NCBI GenBank assembly: GCA_030682715.1
Contig: JAUXNQ010000055.1
Span: forward strand, 1 to 64,000
Source of the DNA: Methylotenera sp.
GTDB taxonomy: Bacteria > Pseudomonadota > Gammaproteobacteria > Burkholderiales > Methylophilaceae
Length of the DNA stretch: 64,000 nt
Direction: 5' to 3'
The notes under the pieces were generated by a model, which did not search any database, was not told the origin of the DNA, and worked only from the letters and a program-made list of their open reading frames with translations. Numbering within the stretch: position 1 is the stretch's first letter; every line of letters starts with the position of its first letter. Shown here one piece after another: positions 17,608 to 26,880 of this stretch. Position numbers and translations under genes: made by a program.

Positions 17608-19361
17608 TAGTTAGTCGCCATATATGGACCATTGGCCATGTTAATTTTCATGCCAGGCTGATTTGTTTTTAAACTTGAGGTGGCACGTCCATCAGCATCT
17701 ATTTTTACTGTCAGCGTACCGTTTAGCTCTTGGTCTTTACGTGCACGCCATTCGCGTTGAGCCTTATCAGGATCATGGCCAAACAATTTATTAAGCTTTT
17801 CTGTAAAACCCAGCAATGCACTAGCACGCTCTTTGTCTTTGCTGGTATCACCAGCCATTTTAGTTACACCATACATAGCTAATAATGGCGTAGCTCCTAT
17901 TGCGGCAGAGCCAAGTGAGAGCCTGCTGAGCATAGAGGCTGCACCAGCTGTTTTCGCAGCTTTGCCACCAGACCCTTGTGCTGTCGGTAATCCAGTACCC
18001 ATTCCACCTTCACCCATGTTAACGACATAAACTGGAGTTACACCTGCAGCAGTTTCTAGAGCCTTACCTGTTGCAACACCTGCACCCATATTGCCAAATT
18101 TCCCTGCAATAGAGCCTATTGCTTTGCCGCCGTATCTGGTAGCCAATAGTGTGGCGATTGCACCGCCTCCTGCCGCAAGTGCCATGTCGTTGCCATCCAT
18201 GCCAAGACCACCGTCTTTCTTGTCGGCCATCGTGAATTTAATGGCATTAGCAACCGCATTATTAATAGGGCGGGCCCAGCCATCAGCAGCTTCACGGAAT
18301 GCAGTTTTAAGGCGACCAACCTGATCAACAGAGTTGTCGATAGCTTTACTAAGGTCTTTTTCCAGCGTGCCACTTGCATTGGTAATTTCACCTGAAAAAG
18401 CCTTAACTTTATTAAGCATGTCTCCACCAAGTAAAATACGCATACCTTTAATCGTATCTAAGTCAGCATTGCCGAATGCTTTTTGAACGAACAGCGCACG
18501 ACCTCTTTCTGTATTTATTTTGTCATACTGACTTTTGATATCAGCAAGGACTTTAAGTGGATCTCGACGATCACCTTTCTCATCAAAGAACTTAACTCCT
18601 GTAGAGTTCTGAGCATCTTTCATATATTTTAGATTTGTAAAAACGCGCATTGTGCTATCTGCCAAAGTTGCCAAGCGCTCTGGTTGACGCTCAATCTGTG
18701 ATAAGCCCTCAATAAATGCAAGTGTGGTTTCAAAACCAAACCCTGCACTTGCAGCATTAGGGCCGATTCGCCCAAAAATGCTAGAAAGATTCTCAAGTTC
18801 TGCATTGCCTTGGCGACCTGCTACCGTCATTTGATCTAGTAACTTAATTGCAGTATTTGGCTTGGCTAGATCAAATTCAAATGCACTGGCCGCAACCGTT
18901 AAAGCACCCGTTAAAGTTTCAGCTTTGGCACTGGTTACTGCTACGGCTTTATTGGTGGCATCAATTACTGGTAGCGCTTCTTTAAACTTTAACCCAGCTT
19001 GTACAGCATTGTTAAAGCCTTGCTCTAAATCATCAACTGGCTGACCAGTTTCCTTGCTCATGCGAAATAACTCTTTTCGCAAACCAGATACTTCGGCCTC
19101 GCTAGTTCCTGCTGTCTGCCCAATTTGCGTTAATGTTTTATCCATACGAGCAGACTGCATAATGGCCGCTGTGGCACCAATAGTTACGCCTATTGATGCC
19201 AACTTACCTTCAACAGAATTTAACGTGACTTTTAACGCATCAAATTCACGCTTTGCTGTGTTGCTGAATTTACGAACACCGTTTTCACCAGAGGTTAACC
19301 CAGATACAAACCTGGTAGCATCTGCGTAAAGCTTCATAGATAAGGTTAAATCACGGTTCAT
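17607..19361 (-). CDS. phage tail tape measure protein
   Basis: TP901-type N-terminus; QSARMDKTLTQIGQTAGTSEAEVSGLRKELFRMSKETGQPVDDLEQGF. Confidence 0.9.
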   Translation of the reverse strand: MNRDLTLSMKLYADATRFVSGLTSGENGVRKFSNTAKREFDALKVTLNSVEGKLASIGVTIGATAAIMQSARMDKTLTQIGQTAGTSEAEVSGLRKELFRMSKETGQPVDDLEQGFNNAVQAGLKFKEALPVIDATNKAVAVTSAKAETLTGALTVAASAFEFDLAKPNTAIKLLDQMTVAGRQGNAELENLSSIFGRIGPNAASAGFGFETTLAFIEGLSQIERQPERLATLADSTMRVFTNLKYMKDAQNSTGVKFFDEKGDRRDPLKVLADIKSQYDKINTERGRALFVQKAFGNADLDTIKGMRILLGGDMLNKVKAFSGEITNASGTLEKDLSKAIDNSVDQVGRLKTAFREAADGWARPINNAVANAIKFTMADKKDGGLGMDGNDMALAAGGGAIATLLATRYGGKAIGSIAGKFGNMGAGVATGKALETAAGVTPVYVVNMGEGGMGTGLPTAQGSGGKAAKTAGAASMLSRLSLGSAAIGATPLLAMYGVTKMAGDTSKDKERASALLGFTEKLNKLFGHDPDKAQREWRARKDQELNGTLTVKIDADGRATSSLKTNQPGMKINMANGPYMATN

Positions 19362-19815
19362 CTTTTTTCAACGCTTAAGCGGTCCAAGTAATGGTTAAAT
19401 TCATCAACTGGCAAGGCTTTAATTTCACCAATTGACCAGCCCGTTTTAAGAGCGATTAAAAGTATCTTGTCTAAGAGTCCTCTTGATCGCTCGGCACGTC
19501 TTCCCCCAGTAGGTCTACCTCAATCTGTGCGTCACGCAGAACGCGGTAGTTTCTCGTTCCCCAGCTTTTAAGCATGTTAATGGTGAACGGTCCAGTAAAT
19601 GTCGCGCCCTGATCATTGCTGACTTGATTGAGTTGGCGCACCATCATCTGTCCGTTAAAAGCCAGCGGCGTATGTGCGCCACCGCCTGTGCGTGTCAATT
19701 CCATTTCAGCTTCAAACATGTCACCAACTGTGGATTCGCGTATATCAAAATGGGTGTAGTTAACACCCGCAATGGTGATTGGTTTGGCGAATGGCTTCTG
19801 ATTAGATAATGACAT
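19358..19815 (-). CDS. putative tail assembly chaperone, -1 frameshift fusion
   Basis: Continuation ORF in -1 frame (TGGRRAERSRGLLDKILLIALKTGWSIGEIKALPVDEFNHYLDRLSVEKR*) ends at the tape-measure start. Confidence 0.6.
19471..19815 (-). CDS. phage tail assembly protein (Mu gp41-like)
   Basis: KPITIAGVNYTHFDIRESTVGDMFEAEMELTRTGG; position between tube and tape measure. Confidence 0.85.
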   Translation of the reverse strand: MSLSNQKPFAKPITIAGVNYTHFDIRESTVGDMFEAEMELTRTGGGAHTPLAFNGQMMVRQLNQVSNDQGATFTGPFTINMLKSWGTRNYRVLRDAQIEVDLLGEDVPSDQEDS

Positions 19816-19817
19816 GA

Positions 19818-20162
19818 TTAAACCTCTTTAAATGAGCCGTAGAAGGTAGCCTTGATGCCGTCTTTAGATAACTCTGGCACAGGGCCATTAGAGGCATTTG
19901 AAGACACGTAGCTTTTTCCATTGTCAGAATCAAAGGTCATATTGACATTCTTGATCTTTTGAATGTCTGTAATGCTTACATCATCTGACGCAATGAAGGT
20001 GCAATCAACCTGACCAGCTTCATGTTGATATTGCATGCCTGCAAAACCGCTGTCACCAACCACTGGCGAACCAGCTTCACCACCAAGCTTAATGGTTGCC
20101 CCCTCTTTAGTGTTATAGCGTCTACCACCGATAGTGATATACGCGCGTCCGTGAATTGCCAT
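19818..20162 (-). CDS. phage tail tube protein
   Basis: GRAYITIGGRRYNTKEGATIKLGGEAGSPVVGDSGFAGMQYQHEAG. Confidence 0.88.
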   Translation of the reverse strand: MAIHGRAYITIGGRRYNTKEGATIKLGGEAGSPVVGDSGFAGMQYQHEAGQVDCTFIASDDVSITDIQKIKNVNMTFDSDNGKSYVSSNASNGPVPELSKDGIKATFYGSFKEV

Positions 20163-20207
20163 ATTAATGACTCCTTTAAAGTGTATTTATTTGTAAAATG
20201 TGTTGGC

Positions 20208-21689
20208 TTATAAAATGTACTGAACTGCGCCAGCAAATACGTCAAACTGGTTGACCAGATTAGGCGGCAAGATTGCATTAACCCTATTTTTATCAACATC
20301 TGAGCGCACACAAATCAGCTCTTTGATAAACTGATCTAAATCCTCAAGTAATCCAGCTTTCTCTAAGCGCATGGCCGTAGGGATTAATGAATTGTTCACG
20401 ATCAGTTTAGGCGTTGCGATTTTTTGTCCTGGCTGAATACGATCCAGCACATCATCACCAGCTAACTTGTGGTTAGGGAATGTAGCAACCACATCGTAAG
20501 CAAACACAAAGCGCATATAGTCAGCTGTCCACTTGGTGTTCAGCTTAAGCATGCTACGATCTTCCATCCCGAAAGTATTGGTTTGGTAAGTGGTGATTAC
20601 CTGTTCGATGTGGCAATTACCACCTTGATCAAAGGTGACTGTACTGCAACCGTCATGCAACAACAGGTTACGTTCAGCATCAGTAAACTGGTCAGTCTCA
20701 ACTGGTGCCATTACATCAGGCAAATACAGCCCTTTGAATGGTAGCGCTGGGTCAATCGCACCACGGAACTCAACAGCACCTGCAAACTGGGCGACATTCA
20801 CCCAAGGTAAAGATGGGCAACCTTTTAGACCTAAGAATGAAGACTGCTTGCTATTGCGCGCGCTGCCGTAGGTTGAAAGTGCGCTATAGCTACCTGATCT
20901 GTAGGTAAACACATGGCCTTGCTTCATGTTCATACCGCTAAAGCGTAGCTCTAACTCCGCTTCCATCAGCGCCATGTTTGCTGGGTCGCTCCAAGGCATC
21001 ACAATCGTGTATGGCGCAATGTTGCTCATTGCCGTGATTGCTGCAGTCACATCAGGGTTGCCAGTGCCACCAGCCATAGCACCAATGGCAACAGTAATGC
21101 CTTTAGGTGTAGCTTCACCAGGGTAATAGTTAACACGCAGATCAATACCGTTGCCTTCAATGCCTTTGTGGCGTGAAGTTGGTGTTACAACACCAGCAGC
21201 ACTTGCTGCGGTCACGGCACCATCAAGATCAGCATTGATTGAAGCAGCTATTGCCGCTGCAATCTGCGTCGGTGTTTGTGCTGCAGTTATGCCAACTGGC
21301 ACTGAGCGGCCACCAACACGCAGATACAAGGTGCCTGATTCAGTTGGCGTGCCTGTAATGGTGATTGTGCCTGCAGCAGCTACGCCAGCCTCTAAATCAT
21401 CTAATGCTAGGCCATAAAGCTGAGTGTACGGGTTTACTTTAAGTATGGCGGCAATCATTTGTGCGCCCATTGATCCACGGCCATAATAATTAACGCCATC
21501 TTCCTTACGCGTAATTTTTGACAGTGCGCCAGCTTGTACCGTACCAGTGCTCAAACGTTGGCAGAGCACCAACATTTTATGTGACACAGCAGGTAAGCCA
21601 CGAATTGCACGGCTATGGTCAATCTCAATCTTTGCGCCTGGTACTAGCCAGTCTTCAGGAATACTTAAAAAGGTAATGTTGTCTGCCAC
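20208..21689 (-). CDS. phage tail sheath protein
   Basis: Mu-L-like; PYTIVMPWSDPANMALMEAEL, ELICVRSDVDKNRVNAILPPNLVNQF. Confidence 0.92.
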   Translation of the reverse strand: MADNITFLSIPEDWLVPGAKIEIDHSRAIRGLPAVSHKMLVLCQRLSTGTVQAGALSKITRKEDGVNYYGRGSMGAQMIAAILKVNPYTQLYGLALDDLEAGVAAAGTITITGTPTESGTLYLRVGGRSVPVGITAAQTPTQIAAAIAASINADLDGAVTAASAAGVVTPTSRHKGIEGNGIDLRVNYYPGEATPKGITVAIGAMAGGTGNPDVTAAITAMSNIAPYTIVMPWSDPANMALMEAELELRFSGMNMKQGHVFTYRSGSYSALSTYGSARNSKQSSFLGLKGCPSLPWVNVAQFAGAVEFRGAIDPALPFKGLYLPDVMAPVETDQFTDAERNLLLHDGCSTVTFDQGGNCHIEQVITTYQTNTFGMEDRSMLKLNTKWTADYMRFVFAYDVVATFPNHKLAGDDVLDRIQPGQKIATPKLIVNNSLIPTAMRLEKAGLLEDLDQFIKELICVRSDVDKNRVNAILPPNLVNQFDVFAGAVQYIL

Positions 21690-21714
21690 GGTGTTCTCCT
21701 AATTGATGCGCGGA

Positions 21715-21906
21715 TTAAGCGCCTTTTGTTTTTGGTTCAGTAGGCAACTTGTCTGTTAGTGTCACGTCGCCATCTTTCTCGCGGCGCGCCCAATAGGTAC
21801 TGTGAATCACAGTGTCGCCACCTTCTGGTAAGTAGGTACCATTTTCTTTACGAATCTTTAACCCTGATTTTGGTGTTACAAATACTGGTTGATGTAGCTT
21901 TGCCAT
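21715..21906 (-). CDS. DUF2635 phage protein
   Basis: VFVTPKSGLKIRKENGTYLPEGGDTVIHSTYWARREKDGDV. Confidence 0.85.
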   Translation of the reverse strand: MAKLHQPVFVTPKSGLKIRKENGTYLPEGGDTVIHSTYWARREKDGDVTLTDKLPTEPKTKGA

Positions 21907-21909
21907 GTC

Positions 21910-22506
21910 TTACTCCTGTAAGGTTATGTTGTCGGTTAAGTCTGGTTTGCTGGTGCTATGGTCAGGCGGCTCTTGGCTCCATTTGGTATGCTCGGCAGCA
22001 CTGGCATGCGGTTCAATGTCGTATTGAGCATTGAAGGTAATAAAGTCATCTAAACCCGCTGGATCAATACTCGGTGGCAATGTCGCTTGCCCTTGCAGGG
22101 TGATCACAGCAACCTGCAAACCTGCTTTGTAAATCTTTTCATCATTCATAATACTGATGCTGCTTGCATATAGCGTCACACCGCCTGCTTTATATCCGTC
22201 CAGGAGCGCGGCTACAGTTTCAGCAATCTGGTACATGCCAATCATCTTGCCGTCACCCTTACGAGTTGCTGCTTGGCCACCTGCATTTCTGGCAACACAT
22301 GCAATGCCAAAGCCCACGTTCACTATTGAGTCCTTGATAGCAAAGCTTGCAGCTGGTGCAACGTAAACTGCGGGGGCGTCAGTGGCAAACTTGCTCACCA
22401 GTGAATCACCATCAAGATCAGGCAACGTGCCTATTTGCTTTAGTTTCTTAGCGATAGGCGACTTATTAATCTCAGCGACTAATGCGTTTTCAACTTCAGT
22501 TAGCAT
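21910..22506 (-). CDS. Mu gp37-like phage protein
   Basis: Position upstream of sheath; LTEVENALVAEINKSPIAKKLKQIGTLPDLDGD. Confidence 0.75.
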   Translation of the reverse strand: MLTEVENALVAEINKSPIAKKLKQIGTLPDLDGDSLVSKFATDAPAVYVAPAASFAIKDSIVNVGFGIACVARNAGGQAATRKGDGKMIGMYQIAETVAALLDGYKAGGVTLYASSISIMNDEKIYKAGLQVAVITLQGQATLPPSIDPAGLDDFITFNAQYDIEPHASAAEHTKWSQEPPDHSTSKPDLTDNITLQE

Positions 22507-22951
22507 GGTTGATCATTCCATTAATACGAGCTTGCAATGCGTCCAGCATGTCTAACTCATCGGCGCTTGAAATACCAATAAATGCACGCGCAACTAGGTT
22601 TACTCTACGGATAGCACGTCCTGCATAACCGCCAAACTGGTGGATGGCTGCATAAATTCTGTTAGAACCCCACTCAGCAAACTTGCTGTTTGATAAGTGC
22701 GTGATAGAGTCGCCAAGGTGGCCATCTTTGGTTAAAGTCTTACCGCCGTTAATCTGCACACGGATGCTTTTTTTCCAGCGATTGCCTTCAGGATCAATCT
22801 GTGTTGCAAATCTCTCACGTGTAGTGTTCTCGCCGATCACTGCAATGTCTTCCATCGCGGCGGCAGGGTTACGGCCTAACGCGATGAGTTGAGTAATCGT
22901 TGCGCGTATCTTGCGATCATCTTGCTCAACCTTGAATTTGAAGCCGCTCAT
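22496..22951 (-). CDS. phage virion morphogenesis protein (gpG-like)
   Basis: IAVIGENTTRERFATQIDPEGNRWKKS. Confidence 0.88.
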   Translation of the reverse strand: MSGFKFKVEQDDRKIRATITQLIALGRNPAAAMEDIAVIGENTTRERFATQIDPEGNRWKKSIRVQINGGKTLTKDGHLGDSITHLSNSKFAEWGSNRIYAAIHQFGGYAGRAIRRVNLVARAFIGISSADELDMLDALQARINGMINHAN

Positions 22952-23451
22952 TAGATAAAGCCCCCATCCTGACGGCTAAACACACGGCCATTTGATACCA
23001 GTTGCGCGCCATCATTAGCTTTTGGTTTATTGCCGTCACTATCAATACCAAGGCTTATCTCACCCTTGCTGATTGATTTAAGCAGCTTTAATGCATCTGC
23101 ATTTCGGTTTGATATGGCCTCTGTTGCCATGTCGTCATAAAGTGCGTACCTGGTTAAATCACAGGTAATTGTCATGACTAGGCGCGGCACTGTAACGAGT
23201 GGCACTGAATATCTGCCAGAGAGAAAGCCATTAACTGTGCTTTCTGCATCGAGCAGCTTGCTGTTAATTAAACTGAGCGCAGCCGCTACTGCTGCCTGTT
23301 CGTCTACTGTATAGCCAGACAAGTCTTCACCTGTAGCTGCAGCAGTGAGTAGCTCTGGTGTGATTAAACGAGGCAATCCACGATCACTGCGCTGGGCAAT
23401 CTCTTCAGCACCAAACTGGGTGATCATGTTAGTAGCGGTTACGTAAGTCAT
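22951..23451 (-). CDS. DUF1320 phage protein
   Basis: YVTATNMITQFGAEEIAQRSDRG...CDLTRYALYDD. Confidence 0.88.
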   Translation of the reverse strand: MTYVTATNMITQFGAEEIAQRSDRGLPRLITPELLTAAATGEDLSGYTVDEQAAVAAALSLINSKLLDAESTVNGFLSGRYSVPLVTVPRLVMTITCDLTRYALYDDMATEAISNRNADALKLLKSISKGEISLGIDSDGNKPKANDGAQLVSNGRVFSRQDGGFI

Positions 23452-23453
23452 GA

Positions 23454-23723
23454 TTATTCAGCGGCCACTTCAATTTCAACTTCAGATACAGCCAGCAAAC
23501 GTTCATCCTTGATTTGCTTGATTTGCTCTTTAGTTAGGTCTTCAATTTTTAAAACAACAGCATCACGACCAAAAACATGGCCACCACGACGAAAGCCTTC
23601 ACGCGCTGAAACCACTTGTAAAGCTTTAACCTTTTTCGCTTGAGCTTTAGGTGCAGTCTTAGCATCATCTTGTTTTTTGGTAGCAGCTGCATCAGCTCCC
23701 TTGTTTTCATTTGTTGATGACAT
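23454..23723 (-). CDS. small Mu-like head-region protein
   Basis: Lys/Ala-rich N-terminus; VVSAREGFRRGGHVFGRDAVVLKIEDLTKEQIKQIKDERLLAVSEVE. Confidence 0.7.
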   Translation of the reverse strand: MSSTNENKGADAAATKKQDDAKTAPKAQAKKVKALQVVSAREGFRRGGHVFGRDAVVLKIEDLTKEQIKQIKDERLLAVSEVEIEVAAE

Positions 23724-23787
23724 TTATATCTCCTTATAGGTTTGTTGTTTAAAGGCCATCTATGAAATGGCCTTAGTTCAAGTTAAA

Positions 23788-24825
23788 TTAAGCTACTGTG
23801 CCGTCTGAGCCAAAAGCCAGTTGCCAGAAACCGTAGCCAAAAGCGGCACGCGCTTCAGCACCGAACTTAAATTTCTTACGGCTAAATACGTCATCAGATT
23901 GCGCGTCTGTTTGTTCAACAAACACAGGTGACTTACGGTCCTGAAAGACAAACGGTTTTACAGGTTTGGTTGTATCTAGCAGGAACCAAGCTGTATCTGA
24001 AGTGATACGCGCATCAACCACAACGGTCGCCGTATTTTTGTAAGGGTTAGGCTTGCCATCTTCAAGCTTATCGTTCGTCATTAGGGCATTCGCCGTATCT
24101 TCTAGCGCAGGCCCCACCAACAATACGTTTGGAGTAACATTCAATGGTCGGCCTTCGTCATCCTTAAATTTCTTCATGGCTGTACGATATGCACCGTAGC
24201 TGGCTTGCGCTGCTGCCAATGTTGAAATTGACAACACCTTGGTGCCTTTATTTGAAACGCTGGCACCTGCAACTGTATGATCAGTGTCAAAGAAGTATTG
24301 CCCGTCATAGCATGCTGTTGTAAAGCCTAAATTCACTACCTCCAAGATACCTTCATCAGGCATCTGTTTGGCTGACCATCCTGCCATTTCAGCCTGTGGC
24401 CCATAAATACCAAGCGTGTCATCCTCAATATCGTTACGGTCAACTTCTACCGTGGCTTCAAAGTCATCGTTGACTAGCGTATATTTAGCAGCTTCAAGCG
24501 ATTTGACTTGCTTATCACCAATCCATTTACGCATTTTTGGAAAGTTTGATAACCATGCATAGTCATTTTGTCCAGTTGTTGATGGCACACGCATGGCAAT
24601 CTTTTGCCAAACCGAAGGGGCAGCTGCAAAGGCGTTATTGAAGGTTGTTTTCAAACTGATAAAAACATTGCCGATGGTTTCTTTATTAACCAACATACCG
24701 AGCATGCCACCGCCAGCCATTACAGATTCTGGGCTCATGTCAGCTGCATATGCAGGCAGACCAAACATCCCCACCATTGCGGCGGCTGCCCCAATGGTTA
24801 AGAATAAGATTTTTGATTTGTTCAT
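23788..24825 (-). CDS. Mu gpT-like major head subunit
   Basis: LKTTFNNAFAAAPSVWQKIAMRVPSTTGQNDYAWLSNFPKMRKWIGDK. Confidence 0.93.
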   Translation of the reverse strand: MNKSKILFLTIGAAAAMVGMFGLPAYAADMSPESVMAGGGMLGMLVNKETIGNVFISLKTTFNNAFAAAPSVWQKIAMRVPSTTGQNDYAWLSNFPKMRKWIGDKQVKSLEAAKYTLVNDDFEATVEVDRNDIEDDTLGIYGPQAEMAGWSAKQMPDEGILEVVNLGFTTACYDGQYFFDTDHTVAGASVSNKGTKVLSISTLAAAQASYGAYRTAMKKFKDDEGRPLNVTPNVLLVGPALEDTANALMTNDKLEDGKPNPYKNTATVVVDARITSDTAWFLLDTTKPVKPFVFQDRKSPVFVEQTDAQSDDVFSRKKFKFGAEARAAFGYGFWQLAFGSDGTVA

Positions 24826-24888
24826 TGTGTTCTCCTGTTGTTTATTTGAACGTTATAACTAAAAAAACTGTGTTAAAAATGTGATTGG

Positions 24889-25287
24889 TTACTCGACCCA
24901 GATGCCGTCTGCATCCACCTGAATAACCTTGCCTGCAGCCGAACGAGTGTTGCCACCATTTGTTTTAGCTACTGTTTGGTCATCGACGATGTAGCAAGTA
25001 GCCCCTAGGTCTGCCTGTACAACTGCATCAGCTGCATGGTTAAGCCATTTGAAAGCTTTGCCTCGACGAACTAAAACACTCTTGTCACCAGCAGCGCCAG
25101 CAGTGTTATTCACTTGCTCTTCAGCACGGCCAAAGTATTTAAGTGTTGTGGCCACTGCACCAGGTGTTGCAAAACCTGCTGCGTTAATCGCGACCAGTGA
25201 GCCTGCATAAACCTTTACTGCAGCAAGTGGTACTGATACAAGCTCACCATCTTTCAATGGGGTGTTGCGGTCATTTGTTAGTGCCAT
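24889..25287 (-). CDS. capsid-associated protein (DUF2190-like)
   Basis: Between protease and major head; LKDGELVSVPLAAVKVYAGSLVAINAAGFATPGA. Confidence 0.75.
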   Translation of the reverse strand: MALTNDRNTPLKDGELVSVPLAAVKVYAGSLVAINAAGFATPGAVATTLKYFGRAEEQVNNTAGAAGDKSVLVRRGKAFKWLNHAADAVVQADLGATCYIVDDQTVAKTNGGNTRSAAGKVIQVDADGIWVE

Positions 25288-25350
25288 TTCTTTCTCCTAG
25301 AAAGCCTCATTTACATGAGGTGTTAATGTGTGAATCTTTAAACTTGGTTA

Positions 25351-26466
25351 TTAAGCAGAAGCCTGCAAAGTTTTCTTGTAGTCTTCAGGGGATACGCCCA
25401 TTTGTTTGCAAACTGCTAATTGGGACTCGGTAAGGTCGGTAATGCCGTCACCTTCTGGAATATTGCCGCCTGTCTGTGTGGCGGTTAACGCTACAATAGG
25501 CTGAGCCGTAGCAATATAAGAACGTAACGCGGCAATGTCACTTTCACCCAAACTACGCGCCCAAGCCTCTTGCGTTGGTAATAAACGGCTATCAGACAAA
25601 GCGACAGTGACCAGATCATTCACTTCATCTTCGTTAATCTTTTTGTTAAGCGCTGCGAGCTGAGTCTGTAAATCTTGCATCACTGTTACTGGCACAAACT
25701 TAGCAGGGTCTGGCGTAGCAACCTGTGCGGTTAGGCTTGCGATTGATTGATGTTGAGCACTCAAGTGAGCGATAAGGTTAAAGCTTGCCGCTGCTGTAGC
25801 GTTTTCAGCCTTGATCAGATCAACCGCTTTGTTGACTTCAACCAAAATGTCATCAGTGGTTGCCAAAGTTGGCAGGTTAAACATCCAGCGCAAGCGCTCT
25901 AGTAAAGCTTCTAAGTCCATTGTTAAACTCTCCGTGTGTGTTAAAAGTTGTGAAGCAGCCGTAATGGTCGCTTCGCTCATGCCATCTAAAGCAGGACTGT
26001 TGGTGACTGCACCAAGTAGGATTTTTTGTACTGCGCCTGTTGTTTTGCTGTAAGCAAATACAGGTGAGAAGTAGAGGTATTCTTTTGCTTCAATATGCGC
26101 TTGTGCTGTGGCTGTCCATTCAACATCAGTTGCGAACAGACCTTCACCTTCCCGCCACTCAACGGTTTTAAACCAACCAGCAGCAGGCGCTGGCTTGCCG
26201 TTATCTTTGGATAAAAGTGTTTGATGTTCGTAGTCGATGACTATGCGGTTTTTACGTGCAGATAAATCTGCAATGAGAACGGCTGCGATTGCAGCGTCAA
26301 TAAACCAAAAGTCAACCTCGGTAGGGCGGCCATCTACTGACCTGAACTCACCAGCGGGGAATAGTTGAAGCTCTGCCGTTGCAGTAAGGGTAAAGCTACA
26401 AGCTACGATTGCAGCATCTGTTTTCTTGAGTTGTTTTGATTTTTGTTTCATGTCGCCCATTTTCAT
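25351..26466 (-). CDS. phage protease (Mu gpI-like)
   Basis: ELQLFPAGEFRSVDGRP...IVIDYEHQTLLSKDNGKPAPAAGWFK. Start may be the internal ATG at 26451. Confidence 0.9.
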   Translation of the reverse strand: MKMGDMKQKSKQLKKTDAAIVACSFTLTATAELQLFPAGEFRSVDGRPTEVDFWFIDAAIAAVLIADLSARKNRIVIDYEHQTLLSKDNGKPAPAAGWFKTVEWREGEGLFATDVEWTATAQAHIEAKEYLYFSPVFAYSKTTGAVQKILLGAVTNSPALDGMSEATITAASQLLTHTESLTMDLEALLERLRWMFNLPTLATTDDILVEVNKAVDLIKAENATAAASFNLIAHLSAQHQSIASLTAQVATPDPAKFVPVTVMQDLQTQLAALNKKINEDEVNDLVTVALSDSRLLPTQEAWARSLGESDIAALRSYIATAQPIVALTATQTGGNIPEGDGITDLTESQLAVCKQMGVSPEDYKKTLQASA

Positions 26467-26488
26467 GGAGCGAGGGGGTTGGTGCGAT

Positions 26489-26504
26489 ACTGAGGAGCTT
26501 CAGT
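26489..26504. promoter_or_regulatory. dyad motif copy 2
   Basis: ACTGAGGAGCTTCAGT upstream of protease gene. Confidence 0.65.
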
Positions 26505-26773
26505 AGTGAGGTGGCAGGGGTGATTGCGTTGCCACTTTTAAAGATTACCTGCTATAAAAAAACTAGGCAACCATTAATTTATTAAAAACCGCCTTCTATT
26601 TGTGATAAATATACCGCCTAGAATAGCGTTAAACCCCCGTTAAAAACGATTAACTATTTTTTTGCTAGTGAATGCCGCTTGAAACATTAAAATACAGCCT
26701 AATCGGCGTTTAAAAACTTTGCTTGATTTAATATTTTGCTATTTGTTAACAGAAGGCTTAAACTTGACAGCAA

Positions 26774-26877
26774 GCAGGTGCGACACGGTGATATTCTCCC
26801 GGCCGTAACACAGCAGTGATGCTGGAGTGCTATGTGGGGTTTCCGCTTTAAGCGGACTGGGAGGCCCCACCACCTGC
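26774..26877. other. nested inverted-repeat structure directly after the F-like gene
   Basis: Outer arms gcaggtg/cacctgc, inner gtgggg/ccccac and CCGCTTTAAGCGG hairpin. Confidence 0.6.
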
Positions 26878-26880
26878 GTT

